From the NCBI GenBank assembly GCA_025966315.1, contig JAOPUZ010000034.1, positions 1-64,000 on the forward strand: a stretch of 64,000 bases of DNA. Direction: 5' to 3'. The DNA is from Frankiales bacterium (GTDB lineage Bacteria > Actinomycetota > Actinomycetes > Mycobacteriales > Jatrophihabitantaceae). The position numbers were made by a program, and so were the translations under genes. Positions 1-10,700 of this stretch are shown here, one piece after another; position 1 is the stretch's first letter; every line of letters begins with the position of its first letter. The notes below the pieces were generated by a model. The model made no database searches and was not told where the DNA came from. It was given only the letters and a program-made list of their open reading frames with translations.

Positions 1-6
1 ACTATC

Positions 7-72
7 AGTGCCTTCTGGTACGGAACGGATCAAGAGCTCGACACTCCCGATTCTTCCGAGCCAGAAGGCACT
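7..72. other. Long imperfect hairpin, possible structured RNA
   Basis: Bases 7-18 (AGTGCCTTCTGG) are the exact reverse complement of 61-72. Inside, 21-25 pairs with 54-58, 27-31 with 49-53 (one G-T), and 34-36 with 44-46, leaving a small terminal loop. The 66 bases therefore fold into almost one continuous stem on either strand. There is no T-tract typical of a terminator and no tRNA-like layout. It lies about 120 bases past the stop of panB, at the window edge, so the gene it belongs to may be outside. Confidence 0.5.
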
Positions 73-192
73 TTCACGTGATCACCACGCCGTCAGGCGG
101 CTATCGGTCCACGGATCGAGGTTTAGCCAAGTCGCAGCGGCCGTAAGCGCAACGATGTGGACCGCCAGCAAGCACCGGTGGCCCGGTCTGAA

Positions 193-1074
193 TCAGTGGT
201 AGCTGTGCTCGTCACCCGGATAGGTGCCGGCCTGGACTTCGGCGGCGAACTGAGCTACCGCGCCGCGAAGCACACCGGCTAGATCGGCGTACTGCTTCAC
301 GAACTTCGCGGGCTTGCCGCCGGTTCGCAACCCGGCCATGTCCTGCCATACCAATACTTGGGCGTCGCATTCGACACCGGCGCCGATGCCGATGGTGGGA
401 ATGCGCAGATCGTGGGTGACCTTCTTGGCCAGGTCGGACGGGACGACCTCCATCACGACCGCGAAGGCGCCGGCATCCTGCAATGCCCGCGCATCGGACA
501 GCAGCTGGTGGCCGGCCTCTTCGCCGCGTCCTTGGACCCGGTACCCGGATAGTGTGTTCACCGACTGCGGGGTCAGCCCAATGTGCGCCATGACCGGAAT
601 TCCGGCCGCGTTCAGCAGGTCCACCTGCGGCGCCATCCGAGCGCCGCCTTCGAGTTTGACCGCCTGCGCGCCGCCCTCCTTCATGAACCGGCTGGCCGTG
701 TCGAGGGCCTGCTCGGGCGAGGATTGGTAGCTGCCGAAAGGCAGATCGGCGACGACGAGGGCCCGGCTGGTGCCGCGGACGACACCCTTCACCAGGGGCA
801 GCAGCTCGTCGATCGTGATCGGGACGGTGCTGTCATAGCCGTACACCACATTCGCGGCCGAGTCGCCGACGAGCAGAACCGGGACACCGGCCTCGTCGAA
901 AACGCGGGCGGTCGAATAGTCGTAGGCGGTGAGCATCGGCCAGCGATCGCCGGTCAGTTTGGCGGCCTGAAGATCGCGGATGGTCACTCGGCGGTTCGTA
1001 GCTCCGCCGCCGTACAGCGTCTCGCGGGGCTCAGCAGCGGGCACCGCGTGGGTGGGGTCTTGTGTTGCGGTCAT
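193..1074 (-). CDS. panB: 3-methyl-2-oxobutanoate hydroxymethyltransferase
   Basis: PanB transfers a hydroxymethyl group from methylene-tetrahydrofolate to 2-oxoisovalerate, making ketopantoate, the first committed step to pantothenate and coenzyme A. The 293-residue protein carries the family signature [17 protein letters not shown] (residues 47-63), the metal-binding region [14 protein letters not shown] from residue 70, and VKLEGG further on. It is about 25 residues longer than the E. coli enzyme, mainly from a poorly conserved N-terminal tail. The ATG is preceded by AAAGGA seven bases upstream. No panC or panD lies nearby. It is transcribed alone, with 162 bases separating it from nadE upstream. 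Confidence 0.95.
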   Translation of the reverse strand: MTATQDPTHAVPAAEPRETLYGGGATNRRVTIRDLQAAKLTGDRWPMLTAYDYSTARVFDEAGVPVLLVGDSAANVVYGYDSTVPITIDELLPLVKGVVRGTSRALVVADLPFGSYQSSPEQALDTASRFMKEGGAQAVKLEGGARMAPQVDLLNAAGIPVMAHIGLTPQSVNTLSGYRVQGRGEEAGHQLLSDARALQDAGAFAVVMEVVPSDLAKKVTHDLRIPTIGIGAGVECDAQVLVWQDMAGLRTGGKPAKFVKQYADLAGVLRGAVAQFAAEVQAGTYPGDEHSYH

Positions 1075-1236
1075 CGTCGGATCCTTTGTCTCCTCGAGGC
1101 CGGCATGCCGGTCCCCGGGTCATTGGTGGACGCATCCATGGTGCACGCATACCGACATCGGCGGCACCGGGATGTGACTTCTGATTGGGAGACCTGCCTC
1201 ACGATTCGCTAGGACGTCCCAGTACTTGTGCGGGCG

Positions 1237-3012
1237 TCACCTGCTGGATGTTGCCGACGGCCCTTCGCGCCAGCGGTTGGTGATCGGCAGCCGACGGTCC
1301 TTGCCGAACGCTTTCAGGCTGATCTTTGGGCCCGGCGGGTACTGGCGTCGCTTCCATTCGGCCGAATCGGTCATGCGGGCGATGCGGCCCACCAGCTCGG
1401 CGTCGAAGCCCGCGGCGACCAGCTCCGCGAAGCCGCGGTCACCGTCGACGTACAGGGCGAGCACGTCGTCGAGCAGGTCGTAGTCGGGCAGCGAATCCGA
1501 ATCGAGCTGCCCGGGCCGCAGTTCGGCCGACGGCGGCTTGCTGATCGAGTTCGGCGGGATCGGAGCGGTCTGACCCATCCGTTCGGCTTCATCGTTGCGC
1601 CATTGCGCCAGCCGCCAGACCAACGATTTGGGTACGTCCTTGATCGGCGCGAAGCCGCCGACCGCGTCGCCGTAGATCGTCGAGTAGCCAACAGACAGCT
1701 CGCTCTTGTTCCCGGTGGCGAGCACCAGGTGGCCGTGCTGGTTGGACAGTCCCATCAACGTGGTGCCGCGCACCCGCGCCTGGACGTTCTCCTCGGCAAC
1801 GCCGGTGAGTTGCAGCGCCTTGACGAACGTACTGACCATCGGCTCGATCTCGACGATCTGATACTGAGCCCCAATCCGGGCGGCCAGATCGGCTGCGTCG
1901 GCGAGCGAATGGTCGGAGGAATATGCGCTCGGCAGGCCGACGCCGTACACATTGGCCCCGCCGATGGCGTCCGCGGCGACCGCCGCCACGACGGCCGAAT
2001 CAATGCCGCCACTCATTCCCAGGACGACGGAGGCGAAGCCGTTCTTGCGGGCGTAATCGCGCGTTCCCAGCACCAAGGCCGCCCAGACTTCGGCTTCGTC
2101 GCTGATTCGTCCGGCGATTCCGAACGAGATCGGCGCGCTCGGGGCTGCTAACGAAGCACGCGGTGGCAGCGGCGCGGTCGTCCGGACGATTTTCATGCCG
2201 GCCGCGATGTCGCCCGTCTCGCGCTCGGGATCGGCTACCTCGACGGTCAGGTCCATCAAGAACACGCCGGCCTCGAATTGAGCGGCCCGGGCGAGCAGCA
2301 CGCCGTCGGCCGCGACGACGAAGGAATCACCGTCGAAGACCAGCTCGTCCTGGGCGCCGACCTGATTGACGTAGACGACCGGGGAGTTGGCCTCGCGCGC
2401 CCGCCGTTGGACCAGCGGCAACCGGACGTCGTCCTTGTTTCGTTCGTAGGGCGAGCCGTTGATGTTGATCAGCAGGCCGACCCCGGCCTCGGCCGCGGCG
2501 GTGAACGGGCCGCCTTGTTGCCAGACGTCCTCGCAGATCGTCATCGCGATGTCCACACCACCGAAGCGGATCAGGCTGAGCTCGGTCCCCGCCACGAAGT
2601 ACCGGTCCTCGTCGAACACGCCGTAGGTGGGCAGGTGGTGTTTGAAGTACCGGTCGACGACGGTGCCGTTCTGCAGGAACGCGACGGCATTGCGTGGACC
2701 GAAGTGTTCGTCGAGATAGCCGACGACGACGCCGATGTCGGCTAGTCCGTCTTCGGCCAACGTCGCGGCGAGCTGATGCAGCGCCGCGATCGACGCGTTG
2801 CGGAACGATTCCCGGAAGATCAGATCTTCCGGCGGATAGCCGGTGAGTGTCATCTCCGGGAACACCACGAGCTGGGCGCCGCCGCCGGCGGCCGCGGCCG
2901 TTGTGGTCCGTACCAGCTCGGCATTGCCGCCCAGGTCGCCCACCGTCAGGTCGACCTGAGCCAATCCGAGGCGGATCGAGGTGGTTTCTGGTTGTCCGTC
3001 GTCATGAGCCAC
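1237..3012 (-). CDS. nadE: Glutamine-dependent NAD+ synthetase
   Basis: The enzyme amidates nicotinic acid adenine dinucleotide to NAD+, using ammonia released from glutamine. The N-terminal half is a nitrilase-type glutaminase with the Glu-Lys-Cys triad visible at E53 (FPEMTLTGYPPEDL), K124 (KHHLPTYGVFDED) and C160 (TICEDVW). The C-terminal half is the synthetase, with the ATP pyrophosphatase loop SGGIDS at 334-339. At 591 residues it is somewhat shorter than the mycobacterial two-domain enzyme but has both active sites. It links functionally to nadA at 41.5-42.8 kb. It stands as a single gene between panB and the divergent L,D-transpeptidase. Confidence 0.95.
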   Translation of the reverse strand: MAHDDGQPETTSIRLGLAQVDLTVGDLGGNAELVRTTTAAAAGGGAQLVVFPEMTLTGYPPEDLIFRESFRNASIAALHQLAATLAEDGLADIGVVVGYLDEHFGPRNAVAFLQNGTVVDRYFKHHLPTYGVFDEDRYFVAGTELSLIRFGGVDIAMTICEDVWQQGGPFTAAAEAGVGLLININGSPYERNKDDVRLPLVQRRAREANSPVVYVNQVGAQDELVFDGDSFVVAADGVLLARAAQFEAGVFLMDLTVEVADPERETGDIAAGMKIVRTTAPLPPRASLAAPSAPISFGIAGRISDEAEVWAALVLGTRDYARKNGFASVVLGMSGGIDSAVVAAVAADAIGGANVYGVGLPSAYSSDHSLADAADLAARIGAQYQIVEIEPMVSTFVKALQLTGVAEENVQARVRGTTLMGLSNQHGHLVLATGNKSELSVGYSTIYGDAVGGFAPIKDVPKSLVWRLAQWRNDEAERMGQTAPIPPNSISKPPSAELRPGQLDSDSLPDYDLLDDVLALYVDGDRGFAELVAAGFDAELVGRIARMTDSAEWKRRQYPPGPKISLKAFGKDRRLPITNRWREGPSATSSR

Positions 3013-3348
3013 CCGTCCAGTGTCCCGCGCACGCCCTTCGGTCGGTTCGCCGAGGTGCCGCCGGTCGAGCGAACTCGTCGCGTGGCGGCGGACGGGACAA
3101 AATTCACAGCTTTGTTATGCCCACAAATTACGGTAATTTGCCCTAAAACAGCCGCGCAGCTTGTCGGGCTGATCGCGAAAAATAGTTCACAATGATCGGG
3201 CAGCTTCTACAGCACGGCCGTTCCGGGGTCATCAGGCGGTGCTGTGCCGGTAGCTGGTAGGTCGGGTCCGGGCCGTCCGATCGTCTCAGTCTCGCCCGGT
3301 CACGGATGTGCGACACCGGCATTGGCCGGTCAATCAGGAGGACGGGTC
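3013..3348. promoter_or_regulatory. Divergent nadE/L,D-transpeptidase upstream region with a structured leader
   Basis: This 336-base stretch has no convincing gene. It is locally A/T-rich near 3105-3190. It contains a 15-base palindrome (listed separately) and a stem made by ACAGCAC (3209-3215) with GTGCTGT (3239-3245). The segment 3200-3335 is GC-rich and could form a folded leader for the transpeptidase mRNA. In actinobacteria such genes often carry a c-di-AMP riboswitch, but I could not match that consensus here. Confidence 0.4.
3125..3139. promoter_or_regulatory. 15-base palindrome, possible operator
   Basis: AAATTAC, a single G, then GTAATTT is a perfect inverted repeat in an A/T-rich patch between two divergent genes. 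Such a symmetric site in a promoter region is typical of a dimeric repressor, but the protein that might bind it is unknown. Confidence 0.35.
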
Positions 3349-4629
3349 TTGATCAGCACGCGTTTTCGGTCACTGCTGCTCTGCGGCATCGCAATCACCT
3401 TGACCGTCGGCCTGGTCGCCGGCTGCTCGGCCAAGAAGGATCCGGAAGCGGAGAAGGCAGCGGGCGCGACGAGCTCCCTCGGCCCGTCCGGCAGCGATGG
3501 GGCAAGCGCAGCGCCGAGTACGTCCGTGGCGGCCGAGCCTGCGGTACTGAGCGTGCCCGCGACGGGCAGCACCGCGGTGAGTCCCGTGAAGCCGATCAAG
3601 GTCTCGGTGACCGGCGGAACCCTGACCGCCGTCAAACTGACCACGCCCACCGGTGCGCTGGTCAAGGGCGGTCTCTCGGCGGATAAGGCCAGCTGGCTGT
3701 CCAGCGAGGTGCTGGGCTACGGCAAGACCTACAAGCTGACCGCGAGCGCGACCAACGCTGACGGCACGCCGACGGCCAAGAGCAGTTCGTTCACCACGGT
3801 CGCGCCCCGCGAGTTCACCATGCCTTACATCCAGACCGCCGCCGGGGGCGCGGTTCCGGCCGGGACGACCTTCGGCGTTGGCCAGGTCATCCGGATCCAC
3901 TTCGACGAGTCGGTCCCGAACCGGAAGGCCGCCCAGGCCGCACTGTCGGTCAAGACGGTGCCGGCCCAGGTCGGCGCCTTCAATTGGCTCAGCGACACCG
4001 ACGTGTACTGGCGGACGAAGGTGTACCTCAAGCCGGGCACCAAGGTCACGATCAACGCTCGCGTGTACGGCAAGGATCTCGGCGGCGGGTTGTACGGCCA
4101 GGCCGACGCTGCGACCTGGTTCAAGGTCGGCGACTCGCACGTCTCGATCGCGGACGACAACACCAAGCTGATCAAGGTCTATGACAACGGCAAGCTGGTC
4201 AAGACGATGCCGACCTCGATGGGCCGTGACGCCAGCATTCCCGGCGACAACGGATCCCAGATCGACCTGCGGACGAACTCGGGGCCGCACGTGGTCGTCG
4301 ACGGCGAAACCAACATCAATATGAACTCGGCCTCGTTCGGGCTGAGCAAGGGCGCCAACGCCTACAAGACCATCGTCCCGGTGGGCGTGCGAATCAGTTA
4401 CGACGGTGAGTACGTGCACTGGGCGGACTGGTCGGTGTGGGCGCAGGGCAACACCGACACCTCGCACGGCTGCCTCAACGTTTCGCCTGACAATTCCTGG
4501 TGGTTCTATCACTTCTCGGTTCCCGGCGACATCGTCGACGTTCGCAACACGGGTCGTCCGTTGCAGCTCTGGAACTCCGGCTACTGGACCGCCAGCTGGG
4601 CCAGCTGGGTTGCCGGAACGGCAAAGTAG
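3349..4629 (+). CDS. L,D-transpeptidase lipoprotein
   Basis: The protein forms 3-3 cross-links between peptidoglycan stems outside the membrane. I start it at TTG 3349 because GGAGGA lies about seven bases upstream and the product then opens with a lipoprotein signal, ending LVAGC before the acylated Cys. That gives 426 residues; longer upstream starts spoil the signal. A Ser/Ala-rich linker and Ig-like domains precede the YkuD catalytic domain, whose signature SHGCLNVS places the catalytic His at 373 and Cys at 375. The layout matches actinobacterial enzymes of the LdtMt2 kind. The aromatic C-terminal tail is also usual. It is monocistronic; glnA2 follows after 69 bases. Confidence 0.92.
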   Translation: MISTRFRSLLLCGIAITLTVGLVAGCSAKKDPEAEKAAGATSSLGPSGSDGASAAPSTSVAAEPAVLSVPATGSTAVSPVKPIKVSVTGGTLTAVKLTTPTGALVKGGLSADKASWLSSEVLGYGKTYKLTASATNADGTPTAKSSSFTTVAPREFTMPYIQTAAGGAVPAGTTFGVGQVIRIHFDESVPNRKAAQAALSVKTVPAQVGAFNWLSDTDVYWRTKVYLKPGTKVTINARVYGKDLGGGLYGQADAATWFKVGDSHVSIADDNTKLIKVYDNGKLVKTMPTSMGRDASIPGDNGSQIDLRTNSGPHVVVDGETNINMNSASFGLSKGANAYKTIVPVGVRISYDGEYVHWADWSVWAQGNTDTSHGCLNVSPDNSWWFYHFSVPGDIVDVRNTGRPLQLWNSGYWTASWASWVAGTAK

Positions 4630-4698
4630 ACCGCGATAAGCGCGTCTGACGGCGGGTCGTTACCACTAGGAAACCGGCACAGGGCAGACTTCGCGGTT

Positions 4699-6057
4699 GT
4701 GGACCGTCAGCAGGAGTTCGTCCTCCGCACCCTGGAAGAGCGCCAGATCCGGTTTGTCCGGCTCTGGTTCACCGATGTGCTCGGCTACCTGAAATCGGTG
4801 GCGGTCGCCCCGGCCGAGCTCGAGGGGGCATTCGCTGAGGGCATCGGTTTCGACGGCTCGGCGATCGAAGGGTTTGCGCGGGCCAGTGAATCCGACATGC
4901 TGGCCCGGCCGGATCCGTCGACGTTCCAGATCCTGCCCGGCGAAGACGGCACACCCAGCGACACGGCCCGCATGTTCTGTGACATCACGATGCCGGACGG
5001 AGCCGCGTCCTGGGCCGATCCGCGTTTCGTGTTGCGTCGCACGCTGTCCAAGGCCGCCGACCGCGGGCTGACGTTCTACACCCACCCCGAGATCGAGTTC
5101 TTCCTGCTCAAGGACCGGCCGTCCGACGGCAGTGAACCGGAGCCGATCGACAACGGTGGCTATTTCGACATGACGAGCCACGACACCGCGCACGATTTCC
5201 GGCGCAGTGCCATCACGGCCCTCGAGGCCTTCGGCATCTCGGTGGAATTCAGCCACCACGAAGTTGCGCCGGGTCAACAGGAGATCGACCTGCGTTACGC
5301 CGATGCGCTGTCCATGGCTGACAACATCATGAGCTTCCGGCACATCATCAAGGAGGTCGCGCGAGGCAAGGGCGTGCACGCGACGTTCATGCCGAAGCCC
5401 TTCCGGCACCAGCCTGGTTCCGGGATGCACACCCACCTGTCGCTGTTCGAGGGCGATCGCAACGCATTCCACGATCCGGCGGACGAGCTGTACCTCTCGG
5501 CCACCGCGAAGTCGTTCATCGCCGGCCTGCTGCGGCACGCCCGTGAGATCACCGCGGTGACCAACCAGTGGGTCAACTCCTACAAGCGACTGTTCGGATA
5601 CTCCTCGCCCGGTCAGATCGTCGAAGCGCCGACCTATGTGTGCTGGGGTCACGCCAACCGGTCGGCGCTGGTCCGGGTGCCGATGTACAAGCCGAGCAAG
5701 GCCAACTCGACCCGGGTCGAGGTCCGTTCGCTGGACTCGGCCTGCAACCCCTACCTCGCGTTCGCGGTGCTGCTGGCCGCCGGAATGAAGGGCGTCGAGG
5801 AAGGTTACGAGTTGCCGCCCGGCGCCGAGGACGACGTCTGGGCGCTGTCCGACACCGAGCGCCGGGCACTGGGTTACGACGAGCTGCCACATAACTTGGC
5901 CGATGCGCTCACCGCCATGGAGAGTTCGGAGCTGGTCGCCGAGACGCTGGGTGAACACGTCTTTGAATTCTTCCTGCGTAACAAGCGGGCCGAATGGGTC
6001 GACTATCGCGCCGAGGTAACCCCCTTCGAGCTGCGTCGCTACCTGCCGTCACTCTGA
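4699..6057 (+). CDS. glnA2: Glutamine synthetase family protein, GlnA2 type
   Basis: This 452-residue protein matches mycobacterial GlnA2 closely from its first residues (MDRQQEFVLRTLEER). It has the glutamine synthetase N-terminal motif GFDGSAIEGFAR, the ATP-binding stretch KPFRHQPGSGMHTHLSLFEG and NRSALVRVP. Where housekeeping GlnA1 has the adenylylated Tyr, the matching loop here reads EDDVWALSDTERRALGY with Trp, so GlnE should not modify it. Family members make D-glutamine/isoglutamine or act on polyamines in some genera; the substrate cannot be read here. The start is GTG at 4699. It lies near glnE and glnA1, as in Mycobacterium. Confidence 0.9.
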   Translation: MDRQQEFVLRTLEERQIRFVRLWFTDVLGYLKSVAVAPAELEGAFAEGIGFDGSAIEGFARASESDMLARPDPSTFQILPGEDGTPSDTARMFCDITMPDGAASWADPRFVLRRTLSKAADRGLTFYTHPEIEFFLLKDRPSDGSEPEPIDNGGYFDMTSHDTAHDFRRSAITALEAFGISVEFSHHEVAPGQQEIDLRYADALSMADNIMSFRHIIKEVARGKGVHATFMPKPFRHQPGSGMHTHLSLFEGDRNAFHDPADELYLSATAKSFIAGLLRHAREITAVTNQWVNSYKRLFGYSSPGQIVEAPTYVCWGHANRSALVRVPMYKPSKANSTRVEVRSLDSACNPYLAFAVLLAAGMKGVEEGYELPPGAEDDVWALSDTERRALGYDELPHNLADALTAMESSELVAETLGEHVFEFFLRNKRAEWVDYRAEVTPFELRRYLPSL

Positions 6058-6203
6058 CCGTTCGGCGCGAGGCGGCGGTGGATTCGGCGCGAAGCTGAGT
6101 CGGTGTCCGAACGGGCAGACTCGATGACAGGGCTGGCGAGTTCTGCGAGGATGATCGGACATTCCGGAATATTCCGCTTCCCTCACGCAATTAGGACTAA
6201 ATT

Positions 6204-6812
6204 GTGACCCAGCCGCCCGAGCACGACCCCTCGTGGTCACCGAGCCCGTCGAGCGCACCGCAGCCACCGACCGCAACGCAGCCACCGACCGCAACGCAGC
6301 CGCCCGCGACGGGCTTGCCGCCGCAGGAGGACTTGCCGCCGCAGGAAGATCCGTACGGTGCGGCGATGCCGCAATATCAAGCCGGGCAGCATCAATCCCA
6401 ACTGCCCCCGGGGCTGTGGACAGACCCGAACTCGGGTCTGGTGCTTCCCGCTGGTGTAGGGCTGGCCTCGACCGGACGTCGGATCGGCGGTTTCTTCCTG
6501 GAGTGCGTGCTCGCGGTGGTCACGCTGGGGATCGGCTATTTCATCTGGACACTCATCGTCTGGGCCCGCGGTCAGACGCCCGGAAAGCAGGTGCTGGGGA
6601 TGCGCTGCTATCGCACCGAGGATCAGCGGATCGCGGGCTGGGGCTGGATGTTCCTGCGTCAGTTCGTGGGCTACCTGATCTACTCGGTCACGGCCGATAT
6701 CGCGTTCCTGGTTTCCTGCTTCATGCTGCTCAGCCGGCAGGACCGGCGCACGATACCCGACCTCATCGCCGGCACGGTCGTGCTGCACGACCCCACCGGC
6801 GTGCTCCGCTGA
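6204..6812 (+). CDS. RDD family membrane protein with Pro/Gln-rich N-terminus
   Basis: The 202-residue product begins with about 75 residues rich in Pro, Gln and Thr, including two copies each of a TATQPP-like and an LPPQED unit encoded by short tandem DNA repeats at 6252-6350. The RDD-type domain follows: a membrane segment near FFLECVLAVVTLGIGYFIWTL, the conserved GQTPGKQVLGMR, and a second hydrophobic stretch ending in a short C-terminus. RDD proteins are poorly characterised; some are linked to ion exchange. The start is GTG. It lies between glnA2 and a glutamine amidotransferase, but nothing in the sequence ties its role to nitrogen metabolism. Confidence 0.8.
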   Translation: MTQPPEHDPSWSPSPSSAPQPPTATQPPTATQPPATGLPPQEDLPPQEDPYGAAMPQYQAGQHQSQLPPGLWTDPNSGLVLPAGVGLASTGRRIGGFFLECVLAVVTLGIGYFIWTLIVWARGQTPGKQVLGMRCYRTEDQRIAGWGWMFLRQFVGYLIYSVTADIAFLVSCFMLLSRQDRRTIPDLIAGTVVLHDPTGVLR

Positions 6813-6902
6813 TTGCCGCCCGGCTCTTCGACTCGGCCCCGTCGTACTGAGCCGTTGCTGCGCCGCGGGAACGCATACTCGGCAACGGCTAGCCTGGCTC
6901 GT

Positions 6903-7757
6903 ATGAGCGACAACGCTGCGCCCGGCGCGATCCTGGTCATCGAAAGCGGCTCGGACAACCCAGTCGGTCTGCTCGGACAGTGGCTGCGGGACACCGGCGC
7001 GACCCTCGACGTGCGGTCTGGTCCGGCCGGCGAACTGCCCGCTGACCTGTCCGGGTATGGCGGCCTGGTCGTGATGGGTGGCTCGATGGGCGCCCAGGAC
7101 GACGCCATCGCAGCGTGGCTGCCCGACACTCGCCGACTGCTTTCCGAGGCGGCCCGCGCGCAATTACCCACGCTGGGCGTCTGCCTCGGTGCTCAGCTGC
7201 TTGCCGCTGCCGTCGGAGGCCGGGTCGAGGTCGCCGCGGCACCGGTGATCGGGGCTCAGCTGATCGCCAAGCGGCAGGCCGCGGCGAACGACGTGTTGTT
7301 CGCCGAGCTGCCGATCACGCCGGACGTCTTGCAGTGGCACTTCGACGAGATCACCCGGCTGCCCGCCGCGGCCGTCTTGCTGGCTTCCTCGCCGGCGACG
7401 GAAGTCGAGGCGTTCCGCATCGGCGGCCGGGCCTGGGGCATCCAGTTCCACATCGAGACCACCCCCGAGCTGGTTCAGGACTGGGCCGCCGAGGACATCG
7501 ACCGGATCAAGCCGTTCTACGACGTCCCGGCCATCCTTGAGCGTGCCCGTGCGGTGCACCCGGATCTGGCCGAGGTCTGGGCCCCGTTTGCGGCCGCCTT
7601 CGCCCGGATCGTGGCCGATCCAGAGCTCGCCCCGGTATCGCGGACGTTGCCGATGGCCGGCGGGCAGACGGTCACAGCCGCGCCCATAACCGACCCGGCT
7701 GAGATCCGCGCCGCGTTGGCCGCCGAGATGAACGCCGCGCGTGGCCACCCCCACTGA
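6903..7757 (+). CDS. Class I glutamine amidotransferase
   Basis: A 284-residue protein of the GMP-synthase-like glutaminase family. The nucleophile elbow LGVCLGAQLL holds Cys94, and WGIQFHIETTPEL supplies His182 and Glu184, so the triad is complete. There is no synthetase domain, so it would deliver ammonia to a partner or hydrolyse a gamma-glutamyl bond. The true acceptor is unknown. ATG 6903 is preferred over earlier in-frame codons because homology starts just after it (AILVIESG). Its last 17 bases overlap the GTG of glnE, suggesting co-translation and a link to glutamine metabolism. Confidence 0.82.
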   Translation: MSDNAAPGAILVIESGSDNPVGLLGQWLRDTGATLDVRSGPAGELPADLSGYGGLVVMGGSMGAQDDAIAAWLPDTRRLLSEAARAQLPTLGVCLGAQLLAAAVGGRVEVAAAPVIGAQLIAKRQAAANDVLFAELPITPDVLQWHFDEITRLPAAAVLLASSPATEVEAFRIGGRAWGIQFHIETTPELVQDWAAEDIDRIKPFYDVPAILERARAVHPDLAEVWAPFAAAFARIVADPELAPVSRTLPMAGGQTVTAAPITDPAEIRAALAAEMNAARGHPH

Positions 7758-10700
7758 GCCATTGAGCACTGCGCCGTTGAGCGACCTACCCGGGTCAGCG
7801 GCGCCGGCCACCGCCGGGGTCGGCGGCCCGAACGGCGATGTGCCGGCCGATGTTCGCTCCGCCGGTCGGCTGGCCAGGATGGGGTTCACCAATCCAGCGC
7901 CGGTGGGCAACGCACTGGCCGCGGCCGGCGTGTGGGACCCCGTCCGCGCCCAGCCGGTGGACGATGCGTCGGCGTCCATCGTGTCGTCCCTAGCGCGGGC
8001 GTCGGACCCGGATCTGGCAGCCTCGGCCTTGGCCCGCTTGCTCGACACCGAGGCCGGTTCGCAACTGCGGGCCGAGCTGCGATCCGGCGGCACGTTCCGT
8101 ACCCGGTTGCTCGGCCTGCTCGGCGCCTCCATCGCGTTGGGTGATCACCTCGTCGCCTGGCCGTTGGACGCGCTCACCTTGGCCGGCCCGGTAGGGACGC
8201 TGGCCACCCCGCAGGACAGCGGTCGCGACATCTTGCGAGCCGTCGGGGTGCCCGAATCCGACGAGGACGGAACCACCGGCTTGCCGGCCACCAGCACCGG
8301 TTCGGACGCGGTTGCCGCCATCCGCAACGCCTACCGGCGCGGGCTCACGGTCCTCGCCGCGCAGGATCTGGCCGGCGAGCTCGAACTGGAAGAGGTCAGC
8401 GCCGCGCTGGCCGACCTGGCCGGCTACGTGTTGCGCGCCGGCCTGGCCGTGGCCCGAGCCGGCCTGCCCGCGAACGCGCCCGACTGTCGGCTTGCCATCA
8501 TCGCCATGGGCAAGACGGGCGGCCGAGAATTGAACTATGTGTCCGACGTCGACGTGGTGTTCGTCGCCGAACCGCCACTGGCTCCGGTCCCGAGCAGTGA
8601 CGTCGTCGCACCGTCCGCAAGCGAAGGCGATCAGGCCGCGCTGAGCATTGCGGGCAGGCTGGCCGGCGAGACCATGCGAATCTGCGGCGAGGCGGCCTGG
8701 GAGGTCGACGCCGCGCTGCGCCCGGAAGGTAAGTCCGGTGTCCTGGTCCGGACGCTGGCCAGCCACCAGGCCTACTACCGCCGGTGGGCGTCCACCTGGG
8801 AGTTCCAGGCGCTGCTCAAGGCGCGGCCGGTGGCCGGTGACCTCGACCTCGGCCAGGCCTACGTCGAGCTGCTTTCACCGATGATCTGGACGGCCGCCGA
8901 GCGACCCGACTTCGTCCCCGATGTGCAGGCCATGCGCCGCCGGGTGGTCGAGCATCTGCCCGCCTCCGTGGCACCACGCGAGATCAAGCTGGGTCCGGGT
9001 GGTCTGCGGGACGTCGAGTTCGCGGTGCAGTTGCTCCAGCTCGTCCACGGACGGGCCGATGAAGCGCTGCACGCCCAGAGCACGTTGGCGGCCTTGAGTG
9101 CCCTGTCCGACGGCGGTTACGTCGGACGCGACGACGCCCACAGCCTGGCCGATGCCTACCGGTTCCTGCGTTCGGCCGAGCATCGGCTGCAACTGGTGAA
9201 GCTGCGACGAACCCATCTGGTTCCCGAACCGGGGCCTGCATTGGTGCGCCTGGCCCGCGCCATGGGATTCCGCGCGGATCGACGGGGCGGTCCGGTTGCG
9301 GTGTGGGATGCGGAGTGGGCCCTGCACGTCCGCGAGGTTCGACGGCTGCACGAGAAGCTGTTCTACCGCCCATTGCTCGAGGCGGTGGCACGCGTACCCA
9401 GCCAAGCGCTGCGCCTGACACCGGACGAGGCGCGACGGCGACTGGAGGCGCTCGGCTATGCCGATCCGGCTGGTGCGCTCCGGCATCTGCAGGCCTTGAC
9501 GTCGGGTGTCTCGCGGCGAGCGGCTATCCAGCAAGCGCTGCTGCCGGTGATCCTGTCCGAACTCGCCGAGGCCCCCGATCCAGACGGGGGACTGCTGGCC
9601 TACCGGCAGGTCTCCGATGCGCTGGCCAGCACACCGTGGTTTCTGCGGTTGCTGCGTGACGAGGGCGCGGTGGCCACCCGGTTGTCCCGGATCCTGGGCA
9701 CCTCCCGGTATGCGGGTGCCCTGTTGGGTCGCGCGCCCGAGACGCTGCAGCTGTTGGCTGACAACGACCAGCTGGTGCCGCGGCGGACCGTCGAACTCGA
9801 GCTGACCATGGAAACCACCGCACGCCGCCAGGATGATTACGTCGAAGCCGCCGCGGCAATCCGGCGGCTGCGTCGGACGGAACTGCTGCGGATCGCTTTC
9901 GCGCAGCTGACCGACCGGCTCGGTGATTCAGCGACCCGGGTCGCCCTGACCGAACTGGCCGATGCGACCCTGGCGGCAACGCTGGCGGTCGCGCAGCGCA
10001 CCGTCGCGGCCGAGGCCGCTCTTGATGTCCTGCCGATCCGGTTCGCGGTGATCGCGATGGGCCGGTTGGGTGGCCAGGAAATCGGCTATGCCTCCGACGC
10101 TGACGTGATGTTCGTCTACACCGAACGAAGTGAGAGCGTTGATGAGGAGCGAGCCGCCCAACTGGCGCACGCGGTCGCGGTCCGGCTGCGCGCCATGTTG
10201 GAACGTCCGGGTCCTGATCTGCCGTTGGTGATCGACGCGAACCTTCGGCCGGAGGGCCGCAACGGGCCGTTGGTCCGGTCGCTGGCCTCCTACGCCGAGT
10301 ACTACACGCGCTGGTCGTCGGTGTGGGAAGCCCAGGCCCTGTTACGCGCCCGATTCTGTGCCGGTGATCCGCGGCTCGGTGAGGCATTCCTCGATCTGAT
10401 CGAGCCGTTCAGGTATCCCGAGGCTGGATTGCCGTCCGCTCAAGTGGTCGAGATCCGGCGGATCAAGGGTCGAGTGGACGCCGAACGCTTGCCCCGCGGC
10501 GCCGATCCGCTGACCCACACCAAGCTCGGGCGCGGCGGCCTGGCCGACATCGAATGGACGGCACAACTACTGCAGCTGCGGCACGCGCACGAGGTGCCCG
10601 GGCTGCGAACCACGGCCACGCTGCCGGCGATCTGGGCCGCGGCGGAGGCGCGGAAGCTCAGCGTTGACCAAGCGACCGCGTTGGAAGCAGCCTGGCGACT

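Noticed and set aside
3180-3348. c-di-AMP (ydaO-type) riboswitch before the L,D-transpeptidase
   Set aside because: Expected by gene type, but I could not find the conserved core in order; only generic stems are visible.
4666-5958. A 430-codon minus frame opposite glnA2
   Set aside because: It is the antisense image of a well-conserved gene, with no family motif.
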